A stretch of 64,000 nucleotides of DNA from assembly GCF_002093625.1 (NCBI RefSeq), contig NZ_MRWD01000019.1:17156-81155 (forward strand), given 5' to 3'. The position numbers and the translations under genes are program-made. Shown here piece by piece: positions 48,375 to 57,421 of this stretch. The notes below the pieces were generated by a model. The model had not been told where the DNA came from, did no database searches, and saw only the letters and a program-made list of their open reading frames with translations. This DNA comes from Rouxiella silvae (GTDB lineage Bacteria > Pseudomonadota > Gammaproteobacteria > Enterobacterales > Enterobacteriaceae). Each line of letters starts with the position of its first letter. Position 1 is the stretch's first letter.

Positions 48375-49835
48375 ATGTCGCCATTGCCCTTACAGGACTC
48401 GTCACTTTACCGCCAGCAGGCATTTATCAACGGTTGCTGGGTTGATGCGCGCAGTCAAGAAACGATTGAAGTCATTAATCCTTCTACCGCCGAGGTGATT
48501 GCACGGGTGCCAGCCATGAACGAGCAGGATACCCGTGATGCAATTCAGGCGGCAGAAACTGTTCGCCTGCCGTTTGCCGCGACCAGTGCAGCAGAACGTG
48601 CCGCGATGCTTGAAAAGTGGCATCAATTGATTTTAGACAACACCGAAGACCTGGCGATGTTGATGACCGCCGAGCAGGGCAAGTCCCTGGAGGAGGCGCG
48701 TGGCGAAGTCCGTTATGGAGCCAGTTTCGTTAAATGGTTTGCCGAAGAGGCGCGCCGTATTTATGGTGAAACCCTTCCCGCACCGACCCGCGACCGCCGA
48801 ATTTTGGTGCTTAAACAGCCGGTAGGTATTGCCGCTGCCATCACGCCGTGGAACTTTCCGATTGCAATGATTACCCGCAAATGCGCCCCTGCCATTGCTG
48901 CTGGGTGTCCGGTGATTGTTAAACCTTCCGACTTAACCCCGCTCAGTGCACTGGCGCTGGCTGAACTGGCATCGCGTGCCGGAATTCCTGCCGGTGTGCT
49001 GCAGGTGGTGACCGGCTTGCCGCAGGGGATTGGTGGCGAACTGACCCGCAATCCATTGGTGCGTAAGCTGTCGTTCACCGGATCGACCCGCGTGGGGCAA
49101 TTGCTAATGCGCCAGTGCGCCGATTCGGTTAAGCGTCTGAGCTTTGAGTTGGGAGGAAACGCCCCGTTTATCGTGTTTGACGATGCCGATATCGAGCTTG
49201 CCATCGCCGGTGTGCTGGTCAGCAAGTTCCGCAACGGCGGTCAAACCTGCGTCTGCGCCAACCGAATTTTGGTGCAGCGCGGCATCTATGACCAGTTCGC
49301 GGCCCGGCTGGTAGAAGAGACAAAAAAACTCAAAGTCGGTGACGGTTTTGCCGCAGGAACACAGATGGGACCCTTGATTAATCAGGCGGCGGTCGAGAAA
49401 GTTAATCGCCACATCGACGACGCCCTCAGTCAGGGCGCGCGGGTACTCACTGGCGGGATCGCCGCTGCTAATGGCAACTTTGTACAGCCCACGGTCCTGG
49501 CCGACGTGACCGCCAGCATGCTGATTGCCAACGAAGAGACATTTGGCCCAGTAGCACCGCTGTTCTGTTTTGACGATGAACAGCAGGCCATCGATTTAGC
49601 GAATGCTACGCCATTTGGTTTAGCGGCTTATTTCTTTACGGAAAACTTACGACGTTCATGGCGAGTGGCTGAAAAACTTGAATTTGGTATGGTTGGATTA
49701 AATACCGGTTCAGTGTCATTGGAAATAGCGCCATTTGGTGGAATAAAACTTTCCGGAATAGGTCGTGAAGGGGCTAAAGCCGGTATTGAAGAATATCTTG
49801 AAATGAAATCATTCCATATTGGTGGCCTTGATTAA
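48375..49835 (+). CDS. NAD(P)-dependent aldehyde dehydrogenase, GabD-like
   Basis: A 486-aa aldehyde dehydrogenase close to succinate-semialdehyde dehydrogenases. The cofactor fold is ITPWNFPIAMITRKCAPAIA, the general-base Glu is in SFELGGNAPF, and the catalytic Cys is in GGQTCVCANR; an extra Cys two residues later (TCVC) is typical of GabD. It would oxidise an aldehyde such as succinate semialdehyde to the acid in the cytoplasm. The start is ATG 48375. The last ~240 bases (from about 49600) change to AT-rich codons (ATA, GGA, TTA), unlike the first part. A terminator follows. Confidence 0.9.
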   Translation: MSPLPLQDSSLYRQQAFINGCWVDARSQETIEVINPSTAEVIARVPAMNEQDTRDAIQAAETVRLPFAATSAAERAAMLEKWHQLILDNTEDLAMLMTAEQGKSLEEARGEVRYGASFVKWFAEEARRIYGETLPAPTRDRRILVLKQPVGIAAAITPWNFPIAMITRKCAPAIAAGCPVIVKPSDLTPLSALALAELASRAGIPAGVLQVVTGLPQGIGGELTRNPLVRKLSFTGSTRVGQLLMRQCADSVKRLSFELGGNAPFIVFDDADIELAIAGVLVSKFRNGGQTCVCANRILVQRGIYDQFAARLVEETKKLKVGDGFAAGTQMGPLINQAAVEKVNRHIDDALSQGARVLTGGIAAANGNFVQPTVLADVTASMLIANEETFGPVAPLFCFDDEQQAIDLANATPFGLAAYFFTENLRRSWRVAEKLEFGMVGLNTGSVSLEIAPFGGIKLSGIGREGAKAGIEEYLEMKSFHIGGLD

Positions 49836-49869
49836 TATTCTCCCCAGTTGCCCCAGTAATTACTGTGGG

Positions 49870-49904
49870 AAGCGGCTAACCCGAAATGGGTAGCCGCTTT
49901 TTTT
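49870..49904 (+). terminator. Rho-independent terminator after the GabD-like gene
   Basis: AGCGGCTA/TAGCCGCT (49871-49878 with 49891-49898) with a possible inner CCC/GGG pairing is followed by seven T residues. It closes the transcription unit ending in the GabD-like gene. Confidence 0.85.
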
Positions 49905-50033
49905 ATGACTGAAAAATATCCTGCCGTATCAATGATTCACAAGGACGAAAAGTGTGCTTTCTCAGTGCGTTCATAAATTATTCATAAATAATAGCAGGTT
50001 AACAATTGGCCTGGGAAGTGTGATGTTTTCGTT

Positions 50034-50070
50034 GGTGCAGAAAATTAGGTGAAAAGATCATTCTGGTGCA
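50034..50070. promoter_or_regulatory. Two GGTGCA half-sites upstream of the sigma-54-like promoter
   Basis: GGTGCA occurs at 50034-50039 and 50065-50070, 31 bp apart (about three helical turns) and 125-160 bp upstream of the promoter element at 50192. GGTGCA is the half-site of NtrC boxes, and the distance suits an enhancer. The opposite half-sites are poor, so the assignment is tentative. Confidence 0.3.
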
Positions 50071-50191
50071 GCGATGCCGGGACCGTTCGTCAAGTCGATT
50101 ATCAAAAAACGGATTTAAGAAGTTTAAGGCTTTGCCACGGCATAAAACGTTTTTTGAACTCAGTATTCCGCATATTCCGTTTTTAATAATA

Positions 50192-50207
50192 TGGCATGCT
50201 TTGTGCT
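50192..50207 (+). promoter_or_regulatory. Candidate sigma-54 promoter of the 11-gene catabolic operon
   Basis: TGGCATGCTTTGTGCT matches the sigma-54 consensus TGGCACG-N4-TTGCT at all but two defined positions, and keeps the invariant GG and GC with the required 10-base spacing. It lies about 148 bases upstream of the first start (50355) in a 519-bp AT-rich spacer that holds no gene. Confidence 0.55.
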
Positions 50208-50354
50208 AGGTATCTAAGGTAATAAATTTTCTACCCGTGAATTAGGTAATAATCTTGCAGCCCTAATTGATGAATATATGCAGTTATTAATCCGTTGCCA
50301 CCGTAGTGAACGTTAATTTTTATTCACCGTGAAATAAAAAAGGAAGTGTTAACT

Positions 50355-51827
50355 ATGCCGAGTTTTAATCCTCAAAACGTGCCGTTGCCCGCCGGACATT
50401 TGATTGGCGGCAAAATCCATCCTGGCAACGGTGAACGTCTACGGGTTAATCGTCCCTCCGACGGACAATTTCTGGGCGAAATTCCAGACGGCGACGCGGC
50501 GCTGGTGGATTTAGCCGTCACGAACGCCCATCAGTCGTGGCTTGAAAGCGGTTGGGGAACGTGTGCGCCTCGTGAGAGAGCGAAAGTGCTGCGTCGCTGG
50601 GCCTGCCTGATTGAAGAACATCGGGTAGCGCTGGGCCAGCTTGAGGCCGTTAGCTCAACGCGCCCCATTTATGACGTCATCAATCACGAAATTCCTTTCA
50701 CCGCTGAGGCGATTCGCTTCTATGCCGAATGTTGCGACAAATACAGCGGCGACGTGCTGCCTACCCGCAGCAGCAGTCTTGGCATGCTGGTGCCGGAACC
50801 TTATGGCGTCATTGGCGCCATCACACCGTGGAACTTTCCGCTGTCGATGGCTTCGTGGAAACTCGGTCCAGCGCTGGCGGCAGGTAATGCGGTGGTGCTC
50901 AAGCCTTCAGAGTTAACGCCTTTTTCCACCATCAAACTGGCCGAACTGGCGATTGAGGCCGGTTTACCCGCCGGTGTGCTGAATATTGTGCAGGGAAGAG
51001 GCGTGAGCTGCGGCAGCGCGCTGGTCAATCATCCGCTGGTGCGCAAAGTGTCGTTTACAGGCTCAACGGTGACCGGCGCGCAAATTATGAGTCAGGCGGC
51101 GTTAAACGGCATGAAACCGGTCACCTTGGAGTTGGGCGGTAAAAGCCCGCAACTGGTGTTTGACGACGCCGGCGACATTGACGTGGTCGCGACACGTATT
51201 TTTCGCGGTTTTACTGCTAATGGCGGTCAGGCCTGCGTCGCCGGTACGCGTTTGGTGGTGCAGTCCGGCATTGCCGATGCGCTGATTACCAAACTGGTGG
51301 CGCTTTGCGAAAGCGTAGCGCCTGGCAATACCTGGAGCGGTGCCTGCCGTTATGCGCCAATTATCGACGTGCGTCAGGCCAAAAAAATTGAATCTATCGT
51401 GCAGGCCGCCGTTAAAGAAGGTGCACAGCTGCTGGCCGGTGGCGAGTTCTTCGCCAATACCGAGCAGGGCTACTTTTTTAAACCCACTTTGCTGGCGGGG
51501 GTGGGCGCTCAGTCTGTTGCCGTACAGGAAGAGATATTCGGGCCGGTGCTGACCATTCAAACCTTTGAAACCGAAGAGCAGGGATTAGCCCTGGCCGACC
51601 ATGCCATTTACGGGCTCGCGGCGGGCGTGCATACCCTGAATATTGAGCGTGCTCTGCGCGCCATGCGTCGCCTTGCGGCGGGCACAGTGTGGATTAACCG
51701 CTATGGCCGCTCGGGCGATTTCATTATCCCGACCGGCGGCTTTAACGGCTCTGGTATTGGCAAAGACTTGGGCCGTCAGGCGTATGAAGCCTGCCTGCGC
51801 TACAAAAGTGTTCTGATTGATTTTTAA
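50355..51827 (+). CDS. NAD(P)-dependent aldehyde dehydrogenase
   Basis: A 490-aa aldehyde dehydrogenase, the first gene of an 11-gene operon. Motifs are VIGAITPWNFPLSMASWKLG, the Glu in TLELGGKSP and the Cys in GGQACVAGTR. It resembles betaine-aldehyde and gamma-aminobutyraldehyde-type enzymes (PuuC-like), but the substrate cannot be set. The PuuB-like FAD enzyme two genes downstream would deliver an aldehyde to it. The start is ATG 50355 with AGGA upstream; a GTG nine bases earlier is too close to the ribosome site. It is preceded by a sigma-54-like promoter. Confidence 0.9.
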   Translation: MPSFNPQNVPLPAGHLIGGKIHPGNGERLRVNRPSDGQFLGEIPDGDAALVDLAVTNAHQSWLESGWGTCAPRERAKVLRRWACLIEEHRVALGQLEAVSSTRPIYDVINHEIPFTAEAIRFYAECCDKYSGDVLPTRSSSLGMLVPEPYGVIGAITPWNFPLSMASWKLGPALAAGNAVVLKPSELTPFSTIKLAELAIEAGLPAGVLNIVQGRGVSCGSALVNHPLVRKVSFTGSTVTGAQIMSQAALNGMKPVTLELGGKSPQLVFDDAGDIDVVATRIFRGFTANGGQACVAGTRLVVQSGIADALITKLVALCESVAPGNTWSGACRYAPIIDVRQAKKIESIVQAAVKEGAQLLAGGEFFANTEQGYFFKPTLLAGVGAQSVAVQEEIFGPVLTIQTFETEEQGLALADHAIYGLAAGVHTLNIERALRAMRRLAAGTVWINRYGRSGDFIIPTGGFNGSGIGKDLGRQAYEACLRYKSVLIDF

Positions 51828-51880
51828 GACTTTCTATTACTTTTCTTATCACGAATTCACTCTCGAAGAAGGGGATTATC

Positions 51881-52549
51881 ATGGCGGTATTCAAACCTAA
51901 GTTTATTACTTTCGACTGCTACGGCACGCTGATTAACTTCGACATGGCGGGTGCAGCCAGCGCTATTTTTGCCGACCGCGTCATCGCCGACCAGATGCTG
52001 GCCTTCACTACTGACTTCGCCCGCTATCGCATGGATGAGGTGCTGGGTGAGTGGAAACCTTACAGCGCCGTAGTTTGCCAGGCGATGGCCAGAACCTGTA
52101 AGAAGTGGGGCGTCGAATATAAAGACAGCGACGGAGCCGGAATTATGGAAGCCTGCGCAACTTGGGGTCCGCATCCCGACGTGCCTGCGGGTCTAGCCGC
52201 GGTGGCCAAAGAATTCCCGTTAGTGCTGCTTTCAAACACCATGAACGATTTGATAACCCATCACGTTCCGCGTCTTGGTGCACCGATTCACCGTGTGTTT
52301 ACCGCCGAGCAGGCACAGTCCTACAAGCCGAGAATGCGTGGCTTTGAATACATGCTTGACGAGCTTGGCTGCGGTCCTGAAGACATTCTGCACGTCTCTT
52401 CTAGCCTGCGTTATGACCTGATGACCTGCCACGATATGGGTATCAAAAACAAGGTTTGGGTCAACCGCGGCCACGATCCTGCTAATCCTGCCTATGGCTA
52501 CACCGAAATCAAAGACATTGGCGGCCTGCCGGGTGTTGTGGGTTTATAA
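51881..52549 (+). CDS. Haloacid dehalogenase, type II
   Basis: A 222-aa HAD-superfamily hydrolase of the L-2-haloacid dehalogenase group. The nucleophile motif is TFDCYGTLINFD (Asp at about 10), the second motif LLSNTMND, and the lysine motif KPRMRGFEYML. Type II haloacid dehalogenases release halide from 2-haloalkanoic acids, but many family members act on other substrates. The start is ATG 51881 with AAGGGG upstream. It lies 53 bp after the aldehyde dehydrogenase and 55 bp before a FAD oxidoreductase, in the same operon. A housekeeping or side-product-cleaning role is also possible. Confidence 0.88.
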   Translation: MAVFKPKFITFDCYGTLINFDMAGAASAIFADRVIADQMLAFTTDFARYRMDEVLGEWKPYSAVVCQAMARTCKKWGVEYKDSDGAGIMEACATWGPHPDVPAGLAAVAKEFPLVLLSNTMNDLITHHVPRLGAPIHRVFTAEQAQSYKPRMRGFEYMLDELGCGPEDILHVSSSLRYDLMTCHDMGIKNKVWVNRGHDPANPAYGYTEIKDIGGLPGVVGL

Positions 52550-52604
52550 AAAACGCGTCGCACGGTAATGCGGTAAGGGTACGTAAATTAAGCGGGGCAC
52601 AGGC

Positions 52605-53882
52605 ATGAAACTTGAATCATTTTGGCAAGCGACGGCGCCAGTATTTAACGGGGCTGCTGTCGGTGAGCTTCCATCCAAGGCCGACGTCGTGGTGATCGGT
52701 GGTGGTTTTACCGGCCTGTCAGCGGCTTATAATTTGGCGCTGGCCGGTGTCGACGTGGTGGTGCTTGAAGCCGGTGAAGTACTGAGCCAGGCTTCCGGGC
52801 GCAACGGCGGTCACTGTAACACCGGCGTAGCGCAAAACTTTGCCTCTTTGGTTGAAAGCGTCGGCCTTGAGCAGGCGTCCATTTATTACCATGCTTACAC
52901 CGACGCGGTGGAGTATGTGCAGTCAATTGTTAAGCAAGAGAGCATTGACTGTGACTTAATCCGCACCGGCAAACTCAAGCTTGCCAGTAAGGCTAAACAT
53001 TTCCCGTCACTGGTGAAAACCTATGAGCTGTTAAAGCGCACGGTAGACAGCAACGTTGAGCTAATTGATGCCAGCCACATTCGTGACGAAGTGGGGTCCG
53101 ATGCGTTTCACGGCGGCCTGCTGCAAAAGGGCGGCGGACAGATGCACATGGGCAAATTCGGCATTGGGCTGGCGCAGGCGGCAATCGCTAAAGGCGCGGT
53201 GATCCATGCCCATACTCCCGTCACGGCACTTCAGCAGATTGACGGGCATCGTTACACCGTCACTACTTCACGCGGCGTGATTGATGCTAACCGCGTGTTG
53301 TTAGCGACGGGCACCTCAGACAAAGGGCCATTCTCGTGGTTTCAGCGCCGCATCGTGCCGGTCGGCAGCTTTATTATTGCTACCGCGCCACTCAGTGATG
53401 CCCAGCTGAAGCAGGCTTTCATCAATAATCGTACCTACGTCACCTCTTTAAATATTGGCAACTACTTCCGAACCACGGCCGATAACCGATTGATTTTTGG
53501 TGGTCGTGCGCGATTTGCCATCAGTAACCCCACCTCCGATGCGCGCAGCGGCGCCGTCCTGCGTCAGGGACTGCGCGAGCTATTCCCAACGCTTGCCGAG
53601 GTCGATATCGACTATTGCTGGGGCGGACTGGTCGACATGACCGCCGACAGATTACCGCGTGCAGGTGAGCAGGATGGGCTTTTTTATTCAATGGGTTATA
53701 GCGGCCACGGCACACAAATGTCGGTGTACATGGGCAAGGTGATGGCGGCGCTTCTCACCGGCAAACCGGTAAGTAACCCCTGGCAGCGCAGCAACTGGGC
53801 GGCGATGCCGGGATATTTTGGCAAACCCTGGTTCTTGCCAGTGGCGGGCCTGTACTACAAAGCCAAAGACAAAGTTTCCTAA
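52605..53882 (+). CDS. FAD-dependent amine oxidoreductase, PuuB-like
   Basis: A 425-aa flavoenzyme of the DAO/GlpD fold. The dinucleotide-binding motif is VVVIGGGFTGLSAAYNLA (about residues 30-47), with the second FAD-contact segment SQASGRNGGHCNTG and the C-terminal DRLPRAGEQDGLFYSMGYSGHG. It resembles gamma-glutamylputrescine oxidoreductase PuuB and related amine oxidases, which convert an amine to an aldehyde plus ammonia and H2O2. The aldehyde dehydrogenase at the head of the operon could use the product. The start is ATG 52605 with AGCGGGG upstream. Cytoplasmic. Confidence 0.88.
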   Translation: MKLESFWQATAPVFNGAAVGELPSKADVVVIGGGFTGLSAAYNLALAGVDVVVLEAGEVLSQASGRNGGHCNTGVAQNFASLVESVGLEQASIYYHAYTDAVEYVQSIVKQESIDCDLIRTGKLKLASKAKHFPSLVKTYELLKRTVDSNVELIDASHIRDEVGSDAFHGGLLQKGGGQMHMGKFGIGLAQAAIAKGAVIHAHTPVTALQQIDGHRYTVTTSRGVIDANRVLLATGTSDKGPFSWFQRRIVPVGSFIIATAPLSDAQLKQAFINNRTYVTSLNIGNYFRTTADNRLIFGGRARFAISNPTSDARSGAVLRQGLRELFPTLAEVDIDYCWGGLVDMTADRLPRAGEQDGLFYSMGYSGHGTQMSVYMGKVMAALLTGKPVSNPWQRSNWAAMPGYFGKPWFLPVAGLYYKAKDKVS

Positions 53883-53952
53883 GTCGGTGGCAAAAAATAT
53901 CCACTACTATCAACGGCTTTTTTCGGTAAATACCGCATTCGGGGAGATTTCA

Positions 53953-55560
53953 ATGAGTAAATTTCGTAAAGAATCAGGTCCAGCTACACCGAAGTCTGCT
54001 TCAAGCTTGTCAGATATCAATATTTCACGTCGCGGCATAATGAAGGCGTTGTCTGCTGGCGCGGCGTTAAGTACCGGCATTATTAGTTTGCCTAATAGCG
54101 CATGGGCCGCTGAGGCCGCACCGGTAAAAGGGGGCAAGCTGCGCGCCGCTGCTGCTAACTCTTCTGCCGCCGACACGCTGGATCCGGCCAAGGCCAACAA
54201 CAGCGGCGACTATATGCGCCAATACATGTTTTACAGCGGCCTGACCGAACTCGACACCAAACTTATCCCACAAATGGGGCTGGCGGAGTCAATCAGCAGC
54301 AGTGACGGTGTCACGTGGAGTGTTAAGCTGCGTCAGGGCGTTACCTTCCACGACGGTAAATCGCTTACCGCTCAGGACGTGGTATTTTCACTGTCGCGCC
54401 ACAAAGACCCGGCCATTGCCTCCACCGCCATCGCACTGGCCAAGCAGTTTGCCAGCATTAAAGCCGTCGGCCTAATGGAGGTTGAGATTACGCTCGAACA
54501 GCCCAACTTTGACCTGCCGTCAATCCTTGGCACACCGGCGTTTCTTATTCTACAGGACGGTACCAAAGACTTTAGCAAAGCCGTGGGTACCGGTCCTTAC
54601 ACCTGCAAAGAGTTCTCACCGGGCACCCGTACGCTGGGCGAGCGCAACAAAAACTTCTGGAAGCCTGGCCTGCCTCACCTCGATGAAGTGGAACTGCTGG
54701 GCGTCACCGACCAGGCGGCGCGCGTCAATGCGTTGCTCTCGGGTGAACTGCACTTTGTTTCAACCATCAGCTCGCGCGACGTGAAACGCATCAATGGCTC
54801 AACGTCATGCTCGGTGCTGGAGAGTAAGTCAGGCATGTACAGCGACCTGATCCTGCGTCAGGACGCGGCAATCACCGGTAATCCCGACTTTGTACTGGCG
54901 ATGAAGTATCTGCAACCCCGAGAAACCCTGTTGAAAACGGCGCTGCAGGGGTTCGGTACTGTCGCCAATGACCACCCGGTTCCACCTTGGCATCCGTTTT
55001 TCAATAAAGACTTGCCGCAGCGTCCTAATGACCTCGACAAAGCCAAGTTTTATCTTAAGAAGTCCGGGCTGGTGAAGCCGAGTCTGGAGATTGTGACCAC
55101 CGATAACATTGAAGGTGCGGTTGAAGGCGCGCAGTTCCTGCAGCAGCTCGGCTCTCAAGTCGGCATGAATCTAAAAGTTCGTCGCGTTCCTTATGACGGT
55201 TACTGGTCGCAGCATTGGATGAAGCACCCGATCTCTTATGGCTCCGTTAACCCACGCCCGACACTCGACATGCTGTTTAGTCAGTTCTACAAGTCCGACG
55301 CGCCGTGGAACGAGTCCGGCTGGAAAAATGAGCAGTTCGATCAGTTAGTGACGGCAGCGCGAGGCGAGCGCGACCAGGCCAAGCGCAAGCAGATGTATGG
55401 CGACATGCAGGAGCTGGTTTACAACCACTGCGGCACCATTATTCCGCTTTTTATCAGCGCATTGGACGGTTACAGCAATAAGGTTAAGGGCGTCGAGTCT
55501 TATCCGTCCGGCATGATGATGGGCTATCGCTTCAGCGAGTTTGTGTGGTTGGCGTCGTAA
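53953..55560 (+). CDS. ABC transporter substrate-binding protein, Tat-exported (SBP family 5)
   Basis: A 535-aa periplasmic binding protein of the DppA class, paralogous to the one at 26475-28061. The twin-arginine signal ISRRGIMKALSAGAAL (about residues 23-38) ends near SAWAAEA. The family block is VTFHDGKSLTAQDVVFS, and FGTVANDHPVPPWHP closely matches the other SBP (YGSLGNDHPIP). The start is ATG 53953 because GGGGAG lies upstream; earlier in-frame codons overlap the previous gene. The ligand is unknown but probably a modified amino acid or small peptide, given the enzymes encoded around it. Confidence 0.92.
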   Translation: MSKFRKESGPATPKSASSLSDINISRRGIMKALSAGAALSTGIISLPNSAWAAEAAPVKGGKLRAAAANSSAADTLDPAKANNSGDYMRQYMFYSGLTELDTKLIPQMGLAESISSSDGVTWSVKLRQGVTFHDGKSLTAQDVVFSLSRHKDPAIASTAIALAKQFASIKAVGLMEVEITLEQPNFDLPSILGTPAFLILQDGTKDFSKAVGTGPYTCKEFSPGTRTLGERNKNFWKPGLPHLDEVELLGVTDQAARVNALLSGELHFVSTISSRDVKRINGSTSCSVLESKSGMYSDLILRQDAAITGNPDFVLAMKYLQPRETLLKTALQGFGTVANDHPVPPWHPFFNKDLPQRPNDLDKAKFYLKKSGLVKPSLEIVTTDNIEGAVEGAQFLQQLGSQVGMNLKVRRVPYDGYWSQHWMKHPISYGSVNPRPTLDMLFSQFYKSDAPWNESGWKNEQFDQLVTAARGERDQAKRKQMYGDMQELVYNHCGTIIPLFISALDGYSNKVKGVESYPSGMMMGYRFSEFVWLAS

Positions 55561-55573
55561 TCCGGAGGTATCA

Positions 55574-56527
55574 ATGAATCAGCTTATCCTGTTGCTTATT
55601 CTTCGTCGTATTGGTTCAGGCCTGTTGACGCTGTTTATTGTCTCGGCGCTGGTGTTCATCATCACCAGCTTGCTGCCGGGCGATGCGGCTCAACAACTGT
55701 TAGGCCAAGCCGCCACGCCGGAAACGGTGGCCGCGTTACGTGACCAGCTGGGCCTGAATCTGCCCATTTGGCAGCGCTACGTTGAGTGGATCGGCGGCAT
55801 GCTGCACGGCGATTTCGGCACCTCCTTCGCCAATAACATGCCGGTAACCAAGCTGGTCGCCCAGCGTATTCCCGCCACTTTCGAGCTGGCAGGTATTACC
55901 ACGCTGGTTTCCGTGCCGCTGGCGGTGATTATTGGCATTACGGCGGCAATGAAACGGGGTTCGCTGATTGACCGTATGTTAGTGGTGGGCACCATGTCGG
56001 TGGTGGCGGTACCGGAGTTTCTGGTTGCGACCGTCGCCGTAATGGTGTTCGCCGTTCGCCTGCACTGGTTTCCGGCGATGTCACTGGGTGCGACCAATCA
56101 GGATTTTCTTGGCTACCTGCGCGCCTATGCGCTGCCGGTATTTACGCTCTGCTGCGTGTTGGTGGCGCAAATGGCGCGCATGACCCGCTCAGCCATCATC
56201 AACCAGCTCGACAGTTCCTATCTAGAAATGACCCTACTGAAAGGGGTTCGACCGCTGCGGGCGGTGCTGCGACACGCGCTGCCTAACGCCGTGGGGCCTA
56301 TCGCCAACGCCATCTCCCTGAGCCTCTCTTACTTGTTTGGTGGGGTGATTATTATCGAAACTATTTTCAGCTATCCCGGACTCGCCAGCCAAATGGTTGA
56401 TGCGGTAAGCAATCGCGACCTGCCCATTGTGCAACTGTGCGTGATGTTATTTAGCAGCTGCTATCTGGTGCTGCTGCTGCTGGCCGACATTGCCACCCTT
56501 GCTTTTAATCCAAAGCTGAAACAATAA
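55574..56527 (+). CDS. Peptide-type ABC transporter permease (DppB-like)
   Basis: A 317-aa inner-membrane permease with the DppB pattern: first helix LFIVSALVFIITSLLPGD, then AQQLLGQAATPETVAALRDQ, and the coupling loop EMTLLKGVRPLRAV. The C-terminal IFSYPGLASQMVDAVSNRDL is close to that of the paralogue at 25528-26478. The start is ATG 55574 with GGAGG upstream. Confidence 0.93.
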   Translation: MNQLILLLILRRIGSGLLTLFIVSALVFIITSLLPGDAAQQLLGQAATPETVAALRDQLGLNLPIWQRYVEWIGGMLHGDFGTSFANNMPVTKLVAQRIPATFELAGITTLVSVPLAVIIGITAAMKRGSLIDRMLVVGTMSVVAVPEFLVATVAVMVFAVRLHWFPAMSLGATNQDFLGYLRAYALPVFTLCCVLVAQMARMTRSAIINQLDSSYLEMTLLKGVRPLRAVLRHALPNAVGPIANAISLSLSYLFGGVIIIETIFSYPGLASQMVDAVSNRDLPIVQLCVMLFSSCYLVLLLLADIATLAFNPKLKQ

Positions 56528-56551
56528 GCCTTTTTTACGGGAGACTCAGTG

Positions 56552-57421
56552 ATGCGTAAAACTGTTCGGGTGTTAAAAACCGCGCTGAACTTCTGGCGCT
56601 CATTATCCAATACTGGCCGCGCAGGTCTGATCATGACTCTGTTTTGGCTAAGCATGGCGCTGTTTGGCGGCTGGCTTGCGCCTTATAGCGTTGAAGATAT
56701 TGCCGGCGGCGGCGTCAATGAAGGCTTTAGCCGCGCGTTTTTGCTGGGAACTGACTACCTCGGACGCGACATGCTGACCCGCGTGCTTTACGGCGCGCGC
56801 TATTCGATTGGGCTGGCGCTCTCCGCCGCTATCCTCGCCAGCGTTTGCGGCACGCTGTTAGCACTGCTGGCCGCCATGTCGGGCCGCTGGCTTGAAGAGC
56901 TGCTGAGCCGCATCAACGATGCACTGCTAATCATGCCCGGAAAAATTATGGCGCTGCTGATGGTGGCGGTGTTTGGCTCGTCGCTGCCCATGCTTATTCT
57001 CACGGCGGTGATTACCTACTGGCCAGGCGCATACCGCATTGCCTACGCGATGGCCTCCAACCTGCGCTCCATGGACTATGTGCAGGCGGCAAAGCTGCGC
57101 GGTGAAAGCAAACTCTATATTGCTTTGACCGACGTGCTGCCCAATATGCTGCATCCGATGCTTACCGACTTTGGCCTGCGTTTTGTTTACATCGTGCTGC
57201 TGCTCAGCGGCCTGAGTTTTCTGGGGCTTGGCGTTCAGCCTCCTTATGCCGACTGGGGCACGCTGGTGCATGAGAATTTGCAGGCGTTGTTCGACGGCTC
57301 GCCCGCAGTGTTAGTGCCTGCGGTGGCGATTGCTAGCCTGACGATTGGCGTGAACTTGTTTATCGACAGCCTCCAGTCGCGCCGGGCTATCAGACTTGAA
57401 CTGGAAGAGGAGGCAGCATGA
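56552..57421 (+). CDS. Peptide-type ABC transporter permease (DppC-like)
   Basis: A 289-aa inner-membrane permease. It has the DppC periplasmic block GTDYLGRDMLTRVLYGARYS, the coupling loop YVQAAKLRGESKLY and the C-terminal LSFLGLGVQPPYADWGTLV. The start is ATG 56552 (a GTG codon directly before it is less likely) with GGGAG upstream. The stop overlaps the ATPase start by 4 bp. Confidence 0.93.
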   Translation: MRKTVRVLKTALNFWRSLSNTGRAGLIMTLFWLSMALFGGWLAPYSVEDIAGGGVNEGFSRAFLLGTDYLGRDMLTRVLYGARYSIGLALSAAILASVCGTLLALLAAMSGRWLEELLSRINDALLIMPGKIMALLMVAVFGSSLPMLILTAVITYWPGAYRIAYAMASNLRSMDYVQAAKLRGESKLYIALTDVLPNMLHPMLTDFGLRFVYIVLLLSGLSFLGLGVQPPYADWGTLVHENLQALFDGSPAVLVPAVAIASLTIGVNLFIDSLQSRRAIRLELEEEAA

